The notes below the pieces were generated by a model that was not told where the DNA came from, searched no databases, and worked only from the letters and a program-made list of their open reading frames with translations. DNA of 54,812 bases from an uncultured Gilliamella sp. GTDB taxonomy: Bacteria > Pseudomonadota > Gammaproteobacteria > Enterobacterales > Orbaceae. The first letter of the stretch is position 1, and every line of letters starts with the position of its first letter. The stretch covers positions 1 to 54,812 of the forward strand of contig CAMLPV010000016.1 of the NCBI GenBank assembly GCA_946482005.1, given 5' to 3'. A program made the position numbers and the translations under genes. Below are positions 8,107 to 17,358 of the stretch, one piece after another.

Positions 8107-8934
8107 TTGGCTAGAGCGTCTTCAGCCCTACTAAAACGACGATTAGATATTGCCGAAATCGTACGCAAACAAGGTGAAGTAAAAGTGGATAAGTTATCTG
8201 ACATGCTTCGAGTCTCGAATGTTACGATTCGACAAGATTTAACTTATTTGGAACAACAAGGATATCTAAAACGTTCTTTTGGGGGAGCGATTTATATTTC
8301 ACCTGAGAATTTGATTAATCATACAACTATTGAACCACTAAATTACACTAATATAGGTATGGAAAGAGGTGAAATAGATTTAGTAAAAAATTGTTTAAAC
8401 TATATTAATGATGGCGATACTCTTTTTTTAAGTCATGGCAATTTGATTCGAAAACTTATTCCTTTTTTGCATAACAAAAAGTCATTAAGATTGATTATGA
8501 ATGACATTAATAATGCTCAATTAGTTAAAGAATTTTCTGATGCAGAAGTTATTCTTGTTGGGGGTGTTTTACAAGATGGAAATACTCTTCAAAATAGTAA
8601 TACATTAACTCCTATCCTTAATCAATTTCATATTTCGCATTTCATTTTTGAACTAGCAGCTATTAATGATAATAATCATTTGATTATTGAAAATAGTGAA
8701 CAACAAAATACTTATCAACAGATATTTAAAAATGCTGATCACACCATCGGTGTTTTGCCTCAACGATTTTTATTACCTGATAACTATAGTATTGGAAAAT
8801 TAAAACATATGGATGTCGTAATATTATCAAAAGCAGCTGTTACTGAATATCATCAACAATTAATAGATTCAGATTTTAAGCAACGTGCTATAAACAAATA
8901 CTGCATAACTTATCACAATTCAAAGGTAACTTAA
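8107..8934 (+). CDS. DeoR-family transcriptional regulator
   Basis: DeoR-type repressors bind a sugar phosphate and control nearby sugar catabolic genes. The 275-residue protein has an N-terminal winged helix-turn-helix (residues ~12-65, with Val-Ser-Asn-Val-Thr-Ile-Arg-Gln-Asp-Leu as recognition helix) and a C-terminal sugar-phosphate sensor domain (the Ser-His-Gly and Val-Gly-Gly segments). Start is TTG at 8107 behind a clear AGGAAG at 8094-8099; no nearby ATG fits the family N-terminus. It is transcribed divergently from gatY and is one base away from the next kinase gene, so it probably controls both units. Confidence 0.9.
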   Translation: MARASSALLKRRLDIAEIVRKQGEVKVDKLSDMLRVSNVTIRQDLTYLEQQGYLKRSFGGAIYISPENLINHTTIEPLNYTNIGMERGEIDLVKNCLNYINDGDTLFLSHGNLIRKLIPFLHNKKSLRLIMNDINNAQLVKEFSDAEVILVGGVLQDGNTLQNSNTLTPILNQFHISHFIFELAAINDNNHLIIENSEQQNTYQQIFKNADHTIGVLPQRFLLPDNYSIGKLKHMDVVILSKAAVTEYHQQLIDSDFKQRAINKYCITYHNSKVT

Positions 8935-8935
8935 T

Positions 8936-9901
8936 ATGCAATTTAAAATTTGTACTATTGGAGAATTACTTGTTGAGTTTTTAGCAAAAAAGCAAAACCA
9001 ACGTTTTGATCAAACTGGTGAATTTATTGGGCCTTTCCCAAGTGGCGCACCTGCAATATTTGCCGATCAAGTAGCAAAATTAGGTTTTCCTGTCATTTTT
9101 TTTAGCTGTATAGGTAAAGATCCTTTTGGCAATATGTGTATTAAGCGACTTAAGCAAGATGGGGTTATTATTGATGGTATTACTACTCATAATAAGGCGA
9201 ATACCGGTAGTGCTTTTGTAACTTATAAAGGTTCAAATGATAGAGACTTTATTTTCAATATTCCTAATAGTGCATGCGGCTTACTTTCGTTCAATCATAT
9301 CAATGAGAATTTATTAAAAGACTGTACTCATTTACATGTTATGGGCTCATCACTATATTCTTTTCGGGCAATTGATGCGATGCGTAAAGCACTTGATATC
9401 ATTAAAAGTAAGGGTGGTACAATTTCGTTCGATCCTAATTTACGCAAGGAAATGTTTAATATTCAAGAGATGGAGCAATCTTTTGACTATATTATGGAAT
9501 ATACTGATATATTTTTACCAAGTGAGAGTGAAGTCAGTTATTTTGCTAGTAGTAACGATGAAAGTGAAGATCAAACAATGTTTGCATTGCTCAATAAGGG
9601 TATTAAACACATTGTGGTAAAAAAAGGTAGTAAAGGTGCTAATTATTATGGTCGAGACGATAACAATAATTTATTAACATTGCATGTTGACGGCTTTATT
9701 ACAACACCGGTTGATCCAACTGGAGCGGGGGATTGTTTTGGTGCGACATTTATCAGTCTGATGTTGGCAGGGTATTCAGTTGAGCAGGCATTGCAATATG
9801 CTAATGCAAGTGGTGCATTAGCGGTATCGAAAACAGGTCCAATGGAAGGAACTTCTACATTTGCTGAATTAAAACAATTTATAGCTAAATATGAGCAATA
9901 A
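8936..9901 (+). CDS. PfkB/ribokinase-family sugar kinase
   Basis: A 321-residue ATP-dependent carbohydrate kinase. The N-terminal substrate region has Gly-Glu-Leu-Leu-Val-Glu-Phe and a Pro-Ser-Gly-Ala-Pro-Ala motif. The C-terminal signature is Asp-Pro-Thr-Gly-Ala-Gly-Asp with catalytic Asp266. This is the ribokinase/2-keto-3-deoxygluconate kinase branch, unlike the LacC-type kinase at 5978. The start codon is one base after the DeoR stop, so the two are translationally coupled. The substrate is unknown; a free ketohexose taken up or released without PTS phosphorylation would fit the locus but is a guess. Confidence 0.88.
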   Translation: MQFKICTIGELLVEFLAKKQNQRFDQTGEFIGPFPSGAPAIFADQVAKLGFPVIFFSCIGKDPFGNMCIKRLKQDGVIIDGITTHNKANTGSAFVTYKGSNDRDFIFNIPNSACGLLSFNHINENLLKDCTHLHVMGSSLYSFRAIDAMRKALDIIKSKGGTISFDPNLRKEMFNIQEMEQSFDYIMEYTDIFLPSESEVSYFASSNDESEDQTMFALLNKGIKHIVVKKGSKGANYYGRDDNNNLLTLHVDGFITTPVDPTGAGDCFGATFISLMLAGYSVEQALQYANASGALAVSKTGPMEGTSTFAELKQFIAKYEQ

Positions 9902-9940
9902 AGGGAAGTATTGTATTATTATTCAAAAAGAAATTTAGGC

Positions 9941-9971
9941 AAAAAAAATCCCAATAACAAAGTTATTGGGA
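9941..9971 (-). terminator. Rho-independent terminator, minus strand
   Basis: A perfect 10-bp stem (9949-9958 with 9962-9971, 3-nt loop) is followed on the minus strand by eight T residues (A-run at 9941-9948). It ends the leftward hemW transcript and may also stop the plus-strand kinase transcript. Confidence 0.88.
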
Positions 9972-10151
9972 AAACATAAGGAATAGGAAAACAATGAAAT
10001 AAATGCATTGTCGGGCGTTAGTATGCACTTTTTTTCCAAAAATGTATGTAAAAATAACTAAATTATTAATTAAATGGTTAGTATTTATATTGTTAAATAA
10101 ATGTAAAATACAAAAGGCTTTCTAATAAATTTAAATTTATTAGATAATTAT

Positions 10152-11285
10152 TCATAAAAATATTTCTAATAACGAATTTAAAAATAGTTTACCTCGTTCA
10201 GTTATTTGCCAACCCAGTTCATTTTCAATTAAATAATTCTGTTCAATAGCAAAATTAATTTGTTTGTTTACAGTCTGTAGAGGTAAAAAAGTTCGTTGCT
10301 CAAATTCATGTTTAGGTACAATTTCAAATAACCGAAAACGATTCATAAAAAATTCAAATGGTAATTCTTCTTTTGCAACAACATAAGATCTATCTAAATA
10401 ACGTCCTTCCAAATAACCTCTAGGATGACGTGTTTTTATTGTACGAATAATCTCACCGTTCGATCGCGTAATTTTGCCATGAGCTCCACAACCAATACCT
10501 AAATAATCGCCGAAACGCCAATAATTTAAATTATGTTGACATTGAAAATCTGGTTTAGCATAAGCTGAAGTTTCATATTGTTGGTATCCATGATCCGTTA
10601 ATAATTGGTGACCTTGTTGATAAATTTCCCATAGATTATCGTCATCTGGTAATACTGGTGGTTTTGAACCAAATAATGTATTGGGCTCTATCGTTAATTG
10701 ATACCATGATAAATGGGGAGGAGCAATCTCAATTGCTTGTTTCAAATCATATAAAGCATCATCCACACTTTGATTAGGTAAACCGTGCATTAAATCTAAA
10801 TTAAAGCTACGTAAATTTAGGTTATGAGCAAGGGTACCTGCATTTATGGCTTCCTCTGGATTATGTATACGCCCTAAGTTTTTAAGTTTATTGGCTTGAA
10901 AACTTTGAACACCAATTGAAATTCGATTAATTCCTGCTTGTTGATAACCATTAAATCTATCCACATCAACAGAATTGGGGTTAGCTTCAATTGTGATTTC
11001 TGCATCCTTGTTTATCGGAATGATTTGGTTAACCTTTGTCAAAAGTTTAGCAATTAGTTCAGCAGAAAACAGGCTTGGTGTACCGCCACCAATGAAAATT
11101 GAGTGAATTGAACGATCAGAGCACAGAACAACATCTTGTTGCAGATCTTTAATCAAATTATCAATATATGCTTCATAATCAGGGATTTTTTTCACAGTAT
11201 GTGAATTAAAATCACAATAAGGGCATTTTTGCACACACCATGGCATATGAATATATAGGCTTATTGGGATTTTATACTGAAACAT
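10152..11285 (-). CDS. hemW: Radical SAM heme chaperone HemW
   Basis: HemW is a cytoplasmic radical-SAM protein related to coproporphyrinogen III dehydrogenase that binds heme and delivers it to target enzymes. Counting from the start chosen here, Cys17, Cys21 and Cys24 (Cys-x3-Cys-x2-Cys, Cys-Pro-Tyr-Cys-Asp-Phe) bind the 4Fe-4S cluster, and a Gly-Gly-Gly-Thr-Pro-Ser motif follows. The cysteine-region context and 377-residue length match HemW (378 in E. coli) rather than HemN (~457). The ATG at 11285 is preferred because AGGAA lies 7 bases ahead; the ATG at 11291 abuts it. Confidence 0.93.
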   Translation of the reverse strand: MFQYKIPISLYIHMPWCVQKCPYCDFNSHTVKKIPDYEAYIDNLIKDLQQDVVLCSDRSIHSIFIGGGTPSLFSAELIAKLLTKVNQIIPINKDAEITIEANPNSVDVDRFNGYQQAGINRISIGVQSFQANKLKNLGRIHNPEEAINAGTLAHNLNLRSFNLDLMHGLPNQSVDDALYDLKQAIEIAPPHLSWYQLTIEPNTLFGSKPPVLPDDDNLWEIYQQGHQLLTDHGYQQYETSAYAKPDFQCQHNLNYWRFGDYLGIGCGAHGKITRSNGEIIRTIKTRHPRGYLEGRYLDRSYVVAKEELPFEFFMNRFRLFEIVPKHEFEQRTFLPLQTVNKQINFAIEQNYLIENELGWQITERGKLFLNSLLEIFL

Positions 11286-11482
11286 ATACATTTCCTGAAA
11301 CTTTTTGACAAATAATAAATGATGATTTAATGAGTGCGGGGTATATTACTCTAATTAACTAAAAAAAGCTTATTTACGTTATATCGTTTTTATAATGCGC
11401 TCAAAAAGCGTAAAATCAATACCAGTATTTAAATTAATTTTTTAGACATTGATCGTCGATCAAGTTAAATATAGGAGTCAAT

Positions 11483-12355
11483 ATGAATATTTATAAACAA
11501 ATTTTAGATAGTACTACAGAATCAAAATTATTAAGCTCATCTGTAAAACAGACAAAATTTGGTGAATTACCTATTTTAGTTATTCAGCATAAAAGTTGCT
11601 ATGCTGCTGTTAGTTTGCAAGGTGCACATTTACTATTCTGGCAACCTTCAACTGAGCAGATGCCTGTTATTTGGTTAAGTAAACAATCAAAATTTGAAAA
11701 AGGTACCGCAATTCGTGGCGGTGTGCCAGTTTGTTGGCCTTGGTTTGGACCTTTAGGAACACCCTCTCATGGCTTTGCTCGTATTGTTGAATGGACTTTA
11801 GACTCATGTAATGAAGATGATAACGGTGTCGATCTTGTATTGGTACTCTCTAATAATCAACAAACAAAACCTTATTTTGACAAACCGTTTAATGTATCTT
11901 TAAAGATCCATTTAGGTAAAACTTGCGAGGTGGCTTTGAGCTGCTCAGGCGACTTTGAAGCAACCAGTGCGCTACATACTTATTTTGGCATTGACAATAT
12001 TAGTCATGTTGTTGTTAGTGGATTAGGTGATACTTATCAAGACCGACTTACTGTTGAAAATAAACCAGCTACTGTTGGTCAAATGACTTTTAATCAAGAA
12101 GTTGATCGTATTTATACAAATGCCAATACTGAAATGACTATTAATGATAATGTTCGAACTATTAAGCTTACCACTACTAATGCAAGTGATGTAGTTACTT
12201 GGAATCCATGGATAGATAAAGCTAAAGCAATGGCTGATTTTGGTGATGATGAATATCAATCTATGGTTTGCGTTGAAGCAGGACGCATCAATAAACCGTT
12301 AAAATTGTCACTAAATGAACAATCAACTTATGGTTTCAAGATAGAATTGATTTAA
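11483..12355 (+). CDS. yeaD: D-hexose-6-phosphate mutarotase (aldose 1-epimerase family)
   Basis: YeaD-type enzymes speed anomer interconversion of glucose-6-phosphate and related sugars. The 290-residue protein shows the family signature Ile-Arg-Gly-Gly-Val-Pro-Val-Cys-Trp-Pro-Trp-Phe-Gly near residue 90, His in Ser-His-Gly-Phe-Ala-Arg, and the C-terminal Cys-Val-Glu-Ala-Gly segment carrying the likely catalytic Glu. ATG at 11483 is preceded by AGGAG. It stands alone, but lies near zwf and pgl, which act on the same sugar phosphate pool. Confidence 0.93.
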   Translation: MNIYKQILDSTTESKLLSSSVKQTKFGELPILVIQHKSCYAAVSLQGAHLLFWQPSTEQMPVIWLSKQSKFEKGTAIRGGVPVCWPWFGPLGTPSHGFARIVEWTLDSCNEDDNGVDLVLVLSNNQQTKPYFDKPFNVSLKIHLGKTCEVALSCSGDFEATSALHTYFGIDNISHVVVSGLGDTYQDRLTVENKPATVGQMTFNQEVDRIYTNANTEMTINDNVRTIKLTTTNASDVVTWNPWIDKAKAMADFGDDEYQSMVCVEAGRINKPLKLSLNEQSTYGFKIELI

Positions 12356-12379
12356 TTATTTTTTGATTATAGTTGTACC

Positions 12380-12422
12380 CGCAATCAATATGATACAAAG
12401 TCGATAGTATTATTTGATTGCG
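12380..12422 (+). terminator. Hairpin after yeaD, probable weak terminator
   Basis: CGCAATCAA (12380-12388) pairs with TTGATTGCG (12414-12422), with further internal pairing of GATAC with GTAT(T). Only a short TTT follows, so termination may be weak. The 3' arm overlaps the -35 region proposed for rplY. Confidence 0.5.
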
Positions 12423-12446
12423 TTTAATCGGATTAAACTTTATAAT
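12418..12446 (+). promoter_or_regulatory. Candidate rplY promoter containing a 17-bp palindrome
   Basis: A perfect -10 box TATAAT (12441-12446) lies 17 bp after TTGCGT (12418-12423, weak -35). Nearly the whole spacer is the exact palindrome GTTTAATC-G-GATTAAAC (12422-12438), placed where a repressor would block RNA polymerase. The regulator is not known. Confidence 0.45.
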
Positions 12447-12536
12447 CGCTAGCGCTTTTTAAAGCACCTATTTTATAGCCAACTACTGGGTCGCCTGTAA
12501 TTGGTTTTTATTTTAAAATAATTAAGAGAAATGAAA

Positions 12537-12821
12537 ATGTTTAAACTTAAAGCAGAAGTTAGAAAAGAGCATGGTAAGGGTGCGAGCCGCCGCCTGCGTC
12601 ACGCTGGTAAATTCCCAGCTATTATTTATGGTGGAACTGAACCTGCAATCTCTGTTGTGCTTGATCACAACCAAGTCTTCAATATGCAAGAAAAACCAGA
12701 ATTTTATTCTGAAGTTTTAACTATTGAAGTTGACGGTAAAGCTGTTAAAGCGAAAGTGCAGGCGGTACAACGTCACGCGTTCAAGCCAAAACTAGTTCAT
12801 ATGGATTTTGTTCGCGTATAA
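12537..12821 (+). CDS. rplY: 50S ribosomal protein L25
   Basis: L25 binds 5S rRNA in the large subunit. The 94-residue product matches the short E. coli-type L25, with Glu-Val-Arg-Lys-Glu-x-Gly-Lys-Gly-Ala-Ser-Arg-Arg-Leu-Arg near the N-terminus and a Pro-Lys-Leu-x-His-x-Asp-Phe-Val-Arg end. The ATG at 12537 is preferred: AAGAGA lies 7 bases ahead and the product begins Met-Phe-Lys like family members. An ATG at 12531, two codons earlier, is too close to that site. Monocistronic, flanked by a hairpin upstream and a strong terminator. Confidence 0.96.
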   Translation: MFKLKAEVRKEHGKGASRRLRHAGKFPAIIYGGTEPAISVVLDHNQVFNMQEKPEFYSEVLTIEVDGKAVKAKVQAVQRHAFKPKLVHMDFVRV

Positions 12822-12862
12822 TTATATTTTAATTGGATATTATCCAATCAAAGATTTAAGAT

Positions 12863-12892
12863 AAAGGTCACCTATATGGTGACCTTTTATTT
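12863..12892 (+). terminator. Rho-independent terminator of rplY
   Basis: AAAGGTCACC (12863-12872) and GGTGACCTTT (12878-12887) form a perfect 10-bp stem with a 5-nt loop, followed by TTATTTT. Confidence 0.92.
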
Positions 12893-13003
12893 TAGAAAAA
12901 ATAAGGCAAATGCCTATTATTATGATTTACCCCATTAACTAGGTATACATAGGTAATACAACAGAATAGAATAAAGTATATTCTACCACCTTAGGAGAGA
13001 ACC

Positions 13004-14464
13004 ATGTCTGATATCCCAGCTTGCAATTTAGTTATTTTCGGTGCTAAAGGGGATTTGACAAGACGCAAATTATTACCGTCTTTATATCAATTAGAAAAAT
13101 ATGGAAAATTGCCAACACAGACCAAAATTTTAGGTGTCGGACGTGCAGATTGGGATCATGCCGCTTATGTTGAAGTTGCGAAAGATGCATTAACCACCTT
13201 TATGTCAGAACCATTGGATGAAAATATTTGGCAAAGATTTAGCCAAAGGCTTAACTTCCATAAATTGGATGTTAATAATCTTTCAGGTTTTAATGCACTC
13301 AAAAATGAGCTTGATCAAACTCGACCTACTATTTTTTATTTTGCGATGCATCCAGGGGCTTTTGGTACTATTTGCCAAGGTCTAGCTGAAGCTGGATTAA
13401 ATCAAGATCAGAATCGAATCGTCATGGAAAAACCGCTGGGTACTGATTTACAATCATCGCGTGAAATCAATGATTCAGTGGCAAAATATTTCAGTGAATC
13501 ACAAGTGTATCGTATTGACCATTATTTAGGTAAAGAATCCGTTCTAAATCTATTGGCATTACGTTTTGCTAATCCACTGTTTGCCTCATTTTGGGATAGA
13601 AATTCGATCGATCATGTGGAAATAACGGTAGCCGAACAAGTTGGTATTGAGGGTCGATGGGGATATTTTGATAAAGCTGGTCAAATGCGTGATATGGTGC
13701 AAAATCATTTATTACAAATTTTAACTATGATTGCTATGTCGCCTCCTGCTAACCTAGAAGATAATAGCTTACGTAATGAAAAAATAGCAGTTCTTGATGC
13801 ACTTAGACCAATAAATAAAACAAATATTCGTGAGAAAGTTGTAAGGGGTCAATATACGGCAGGATTTGTAAATGGTATTAATGTCCCTGGTTATTTAGAA
13901 GAAGATGGAGCAAATAAAGAGAGTAATACCGAAACATTTGTAGCCATTCGTGTTGATATTGATAACTGGCGCTGGGCTGGAGTACCTTTTTATTTGCGAA
14001 CAGGTAAACGTTTACCAAGCAAATGCTCCGAAGTTGTTGTTTATTTTAAACCATTACCACTTAATTTATTTAGTGAATCTTACCCAGAGTTACCACAAAA
14101 TAAATTAACCATTCGGTTGCAACCGGATGAGGGAATGGATATTGAAATTTTAAATAAAGTCCCAGGATTAGATAGTACGCATACGTTACAAACAACTAAG
14201 CTTGATCTCAGTTTTAATGAGGCTTTTCATCAACATCGTGCTGATGCTTATGAACGATTATTACTTGAGGTTATGCGAGGAAGACAAGCTCTATTCGTCC
14301 ATCGTGATGAAGTCGAAGCCGCATGGAAATGGGTTGATTCGATTATTAGCGCTTGGGAATCAGACAAAGAGTCACCAAAAACTTATCAGGCAGGTACATG
14401 GGGGCCGGTGGCATCGGTTGCCTTAATCACTAAAGATGGGTATTCATGGCATGAATTTGAATAA
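13004..14464 (+). CDS. zwf: Glucose-6-phosphate 1-dehydrogenase
   Basis: First enzyme of the oxidative pentose phosphate pathway: oxidises glucose-6-phosphate to 6-phosphogluconolactone with NADP+. The 486-residue protein has the N-terminal coenzyme motif Gly-Ala-Lys-Gly-Asp-Leu-Thr and the active-site Arg-Ile-Asp-His-Tyr-Leu-Gly-Lys-Glu around residue 170. Length equals that of typical Zwf. ATG at 13004 follows a strong AGGAGAG. A short inverted repeat (TAGAATA/TATTCTA, 12967-12985) lies just ahead and may be regulatory. The pgl gene follows by 13 bp, so the first two pathway steps are co-transcribed. Confidence 0.98.
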   Translation: MSDIPACNLVIFGAKGDLTRRKLLPSLYQLEKYGKLPTQTKILGVGRADWDHAAYVEVAKDALTTFMSEPLDENIWQRFSQRLNFHKLDVNNLSGFNALKNELDQTRPTIFYFAMHPGAFGTICQGLAEAGLNQDQNRIVMEKPLGTDLQSSREINDSVAKYFSESQVYRIDHYLGKESVLNLLALRFANPLFASFWDRNSIDHVEITVAEQVGIEGRWGYFDKAGQMRDMVQNHLLQILTMIAMSPPANLEDNSLRNEKIAVLDALRPINKTNIREKVVRGQYTAGFVNGINVPGYLEEDGANKESNTETFVAIRVDIDNWRWAGVPFYLRTGKRLPSKCSEVVVYFKPLPLNLFSESYPELPQNKLTIRLQPDEGMDIEILNKVPGLDSTHTLQTTKLDLSFNEAFHQHRADAYERLLLEVMRGRQALFVHRDEVEAAWKWVDSIISAWESDKESPKTYQAGTWGPVASVALITKDGYSWHEFE

Positions 14465-14477
14465 AGGAAAATTAAAT

Positions 14478-15176
14478 ATGTTTACGTTAAACAAATATGA
14501 AAATAGTCAGTTGTTGATTAAAGATTTAACCTCACATATTGTTAATGCTTTAAAACAAGCAATTGAAAAAAAAGGTCATGCTTCTATTGCTGTTTCTGGA
14601 GGTAAAACACCTATTCCATTATTTACCTTACTAAGTCAACAAGATCTAGAATGGAATCGAGTTTTTATCACGTTAGTTGATGATAGATGGGTTGATGATA
14701 CTGATGATGCCAGTAATGAAAAATTAGTAATGACATACTTATTACAAAATAAAGCAAAATTAGCTAATTTTATAGGACTAAAAAATAGTTATGACAATCC
14801 ATTTGATGGAGCAGAACTTACTGACAAAATTTTAGATAAAGTACCAATGCCATTTGATGTGGTCATTTTAGGTATGGGAGAAGATGGTCATACAGCCTCA
14901 TTATTCCCTGGAGCAGCTAATTTGCAAGCGGGTTTAGATATGAAATCAGGTCGTAAGGTTGTTGGTATGACTCCGTTGACCGCTCCTCTTGATCGTATTA
15001 CCTTGACTTTACCAACTATTTTGAATAGTTCAAATATCTATTTGCATTTAGTTGGAGAAAGTAAAATGGCTGTATTAGAGCAAGCAGAAAATGGCGATGA
15101 TGTTAATGAAATGCCAATTCGAGCCATTTTGCAGCAAAATAAAGTTAAAGTAACTGGATTTTGGTCAGCTTCCTAA
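14478..15176 (+). CDS. pgl: 6-phosphogluconolactonase, DevB/Pgl type
   Basis: Hydrolyses 6-phosphogluconolactone, the product of Zwf, to 6-phosphogluconate. The 232-residue protein belongs to the glucosamine-6-phosphate isomerase-like fold, with Val-Ser-Gly-Gly-Lys-Thr-Pro near the N-terminus, Asp-Asp-Arg-Trp-Val in the middle and Gly-Met-Gly-Glu-Asp-Gly-His-Thr-Ala-Ser. It is unrelated to the seven-bladed YbhE-type Pgl of E. coli. The ATG at 14478 is chosen because AAGGA lies 9 bases ahead; an upstream in-frame ATG at 14436 would overlap zwf. Confidence 0.95.
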   Translation: MFTLNKYENSQLLIKDLTSHIVNALKQAIEKKGHASIAVSGGKTPIPLFTLLSQQDLEWNRVFITLVDDRWVDDTDDASNEKLVMTYLLQNKAKLANFIGLKNSYDNPFDGAELTDKILDKVPMPFDVVILGMGEDGHTASLFPGAANLQAGLDMKSGRKVVGMTPLTAPLDRITLTLPTILNSSNIYLHLVGESKMAVLEQAENGDDVNEMPIRAILQQNKVKVTGFWSAS

Positions 15177-15186
15177 ATTACATAAG

Positions 15187-15215
15187 TTAGCCGACAAATG
15201 TCGGCTAATTATTTT
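15187..15215 (+). terminator. Rho-independent terminator of zwf-pgl
   Basis: TTAGCCGACA (15187-15196) and TGTCGGCTAA (15199-15208) form a perfect 10-bp stem with a 2-nt loop as written (4 nt if the closing pair is open), followed by TTATTTT. Confidence 0.9.
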
Positions 15216-15485
15216 CAGATAAATTAATCCGTTGTAATATTTTGTTAATTCTTATCATTACTAAAGCAAATATTTCTACTCATTTAGCCCCATATTGTTA
15301 ATCAGTTTGTGTGATTTTTATACTCAAAAATAGCATGATCATTCGAATGTTATCTTTAACACTTTGTTATTATTTAAAATAAAAACTTTGGTGATTTTTA
15401 GTTTATTTTTAAAAAATAAAATAGAACTGTGTTGTTAAACAATGAGAAATTAATTAATTAAATGCCTATTAATTTTGTGACTTTT
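15216..15485. other. AT-rich intergenic region upstream of the dcw cluster
   Basis: About 270 bases between the pgl terminator and the MraZ operator, with no ORF or RNA gene seen. It or the following 100 bases must hold the main dcw promoter; several TATAAT-like boxes exist but none stands out. Confidence 0.5.
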
Positions 15486-15510
15486 GTGGTAAAAAGTGGG
15501 GTTAAGTGGC
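15486..15510 (+). promoter_or_regulatory. MraZ operator: three GTGG direct repeats
   Basis: GTGG occurs at 15486, 15496 and 15506, an exact 10-bp period, about 80 bp before mraZ. MraZ of E. coli binds such TGGG/GTGG repeats separated by short spacers at its own promoter and represses the cluster. The period and position fit that family of operators. Confidence 0.82.
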
Positions 15511-15587
15511 AAGAAAGTCATAATTATTTAACTAATTGATTATTAACAAATAAAAAATACTAAAAATTTATAACTAACGGTGCTTTT

Positions 15588-16034
15588 ATGTTCAGCGGTG
15601 CAACTTCAGTCACTTTAGATAGTAAAGGGCGGATGGCTATTCCTACTCGCTACCGTGAATTTTTGTCTGAAGGTATGGTTTGTACTATTGGATTATACCA
15701 TCCTTGTCTTACTCTTTACTCCATGTCTGAATGGAAAAGAATTGAGCAACAACTTTCGACACTTTCCACTGTGGTTGAGGCTGAACGTAGAGTTAAACGA
15801 TTATTATTAGGTTATGCAATTGAGTGTCCAATGGATAATTCAGGCAGAATTTTGTTACCGCCAACGTTACGCACATATGCCAAACTAGAAAAACATATCA
15901 TGTTTGTTGGACAATCTAATAAATTCGAGATTTGGGATGAAGTAATATGGTATCAACAAATTAGTGATGATATTGCAGCATTATCAACCGATATTGCAAA
16001 TTTATCTGATAATTTGAAAAGTTTAACTATTTAA
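15588..16034 (+). CDS. mraZ: Transcriptional regulator MraZ
   Basis: DNA-binding AbrB/SpoVT-like protein that represses the division and cell-wall cluster. At 148 residues it is close to the E. coli protein (152). Two repeated swapped-hairpin domains are visible, the first with Leu-Asp-Ser-Lys-Gly-Arg-Met-Ala-Ile-Pro (residues ~9-18) and the second with Met-Asp-Asn-Ser-Gly-Arg-Ile-Leu-Leu-Pro (~84-93). It is the first gene of the cluster, 77 bp downstream of the GTGG repeats it probably binds, and 18 bp before rsmH. Confidence 0.97.
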   Translation: MFSGATSVTLDSKGRMAIPTRYREFLSEGMVCTIGLYHPCLTLYSMSEWKRIEQQLSTLSTVVEAERRVKRLLLGYAIECPMDNSGRILLPPTLRTYAKLEKHIMFVGQSNKFEIWDEVIWYQQISDDIAALSTDIANLSDNLKSLTI

Positions 16035-16052
16035 CAAAGAGTAAAAAAATTA

Positions 16053-16991
16053 ATGAGCTATCAACATACTACAGTTTTATTAAATGAAGCCGTAACAGCA
16101 TTGAATATAAAAAAAAACGGCATTTATGTTGATGGAACTTTCGGTCGAGGTGGGCATTCTCGTCTGATACTAGAACATCTTGGAGAGCAAGGAAAGTTAA
16201 TTGCTATTGATCGTGACGCGTTAGCACAACAAGCCGCAGCTGAAATAAAAGATCCTAGATTTACCTTTATTCGTGGAGAATTTTCTAATGTTTATCAATA
16301 TATTGATAATTTAGGGTTACTCGGTAAGGTTGATGGTTTTTTATTAGATCTTGGCGTCTCATCACCACAATTAGATGATCCTCAAAGGGGATTTTCATTT
16401 ATGCGTGATGGTCCTCTTGATATGCGGATGAATAGTCATAAAGGTATGACTGCAAGTGAGTGGTTATTAACTAGCGATGAAGCTGATATTGCTTGGGTGC
16501 TAAAAACATTTGGGGAAGAAAAGTTTGCTAAACGTATTGCTCGGGCAATAGTTGAACAAAATAGAATTGCGCCAATAACTCGAACCTTAGAATTGGCGAA
16601 TTTAATTGAAAAAGCCACACCTAAAAAAGATAAATATAAACATCCTGCAACTCGGAGTTTTCAAGCGATTCGTATTTATATCAATAGTGAATTGGAAGAA
16701 GTTGAACAGGCATTAAATAGTAGTTTGTCAGTACTGGCCGATAAAGGTAGATTGGCAATAATTAGTTTTCATTCTTTAGAAGATAGAATAGTTAAACAGT
16801 TTATTAGTAAAAATAGCAAAGGACCAGAACTTCCTGCTGGATTACCACTAACAGAACAACAAATTAAACAATATGGTGGGGCTAAATTAAAAACACTGGG
16901 TAAAGTTAAGCCAAGTGCTGATGAGATTAACCACAACCCTCGTTCACGAAGTGCAATATTAAGGGTAGCTGAAAGGAAAAATGAATCGTAA
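16053..16991 (+). CDS. rsmH: 16S rRNA (cytosine1402-N4)-methyltransferase RsmH
   Basis: S-adenosylmethionine-dependent methyltransferase acting on N4 of C1402 in 16S rRNA. The 312-residue protein has the SAM motif Asp-Gly-Thr-Phe-Gly-Arg-Gly-Gly-His (residues ~28-36), [10 protein letters not shown], and the C-terminal [11 protein letters not shown] block. Its end overlaps the ftsL start by 11 bp, indicating translational coupling. Confidence 0.98.
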   Translation: MSYQHTTVLLNEAVTALNIKKNGIYVDGTFGRGGHSRLILEHLGEQGKLIAIDRDALAQQAAAEIKDPRFTFIRGEFSNVYQYIDNLGLLGKVDGFLLDLGVSSPQLDDPQRGFSFMRDGPLDMRMNSHKGMTASEWLLTSDEADIAWVLKTFGEEKFAKRIARAIVEQNRIAPITRTLELANLIEKATPKKDKYKHPATRSFQAIRIYINSELEEVEQALNSSLSVLADKGRLAIISFHSLEDRIVKQFISKNSKGPELPAGLPLTEQQIKQYGGAKLKTLGKVKPSADEINHNPRSRSAILRVAERKNES

Positions 16992-17358
16992 TCAAAGTAA
17001 TGATTTTGATAACTTATATACTGAAATCGATAGCCAAAAAAGGCCAAGAAATAGTCTATTTGGTCTAATTATTGGTGATCTGATTAAGAATCAAAAATTT
17101 TCATTACTATTACTAGTTCTTATAATTTTGTCGGCTGGTGCTGTATTAATCACAACTCAACAGGTTCGTAAACAGCTATTTGAACGTGAACAACTTTTAT
17201 TAGAACAGGATGTCTTAGAGAGTGAATGGCGTAATTTAGTCATCGAAGAAAATGTACTTGCAGATCCGAAACGTGTTGAATATAGAGCAAAAAATCAATT
17301 AGGTATGTCTTATGTGACATCAGAAAATGAAACCGTTATTGTGATAAAGAGTAAATAA
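16981..17358 (+). CDS. ftsL: Cell division protein FtsL
   Basis: Bitopic inner-membrane divisome protein that forms a complex with FtsQ and FtsB and helps activate FtsWI. The 125-residue protein has a basic N-terminal cytoplasmic part, one membrane segment at ~38-58, and a periplasmic leucine-rich coiled coil (Glu/Gln/Leu heptads at ~60-85). Sequence conservation is low in this family, so position between rsmH and ftsI and topology carry the call. Its stop overlaps the ftsI start by one base (TAATG). Confidence 0.93.
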   Translation: MNRNQSNDFDNLYTEIDSQKRPRNSLFGLIIGDLIKNQKFSLLLLVLIILSAGAVLITTQQVRKQLFEREQLLLEQDVLESEWRNLVIEENVLADPKRVEYRAKNQLGMSYVTSENETVIVIKSK

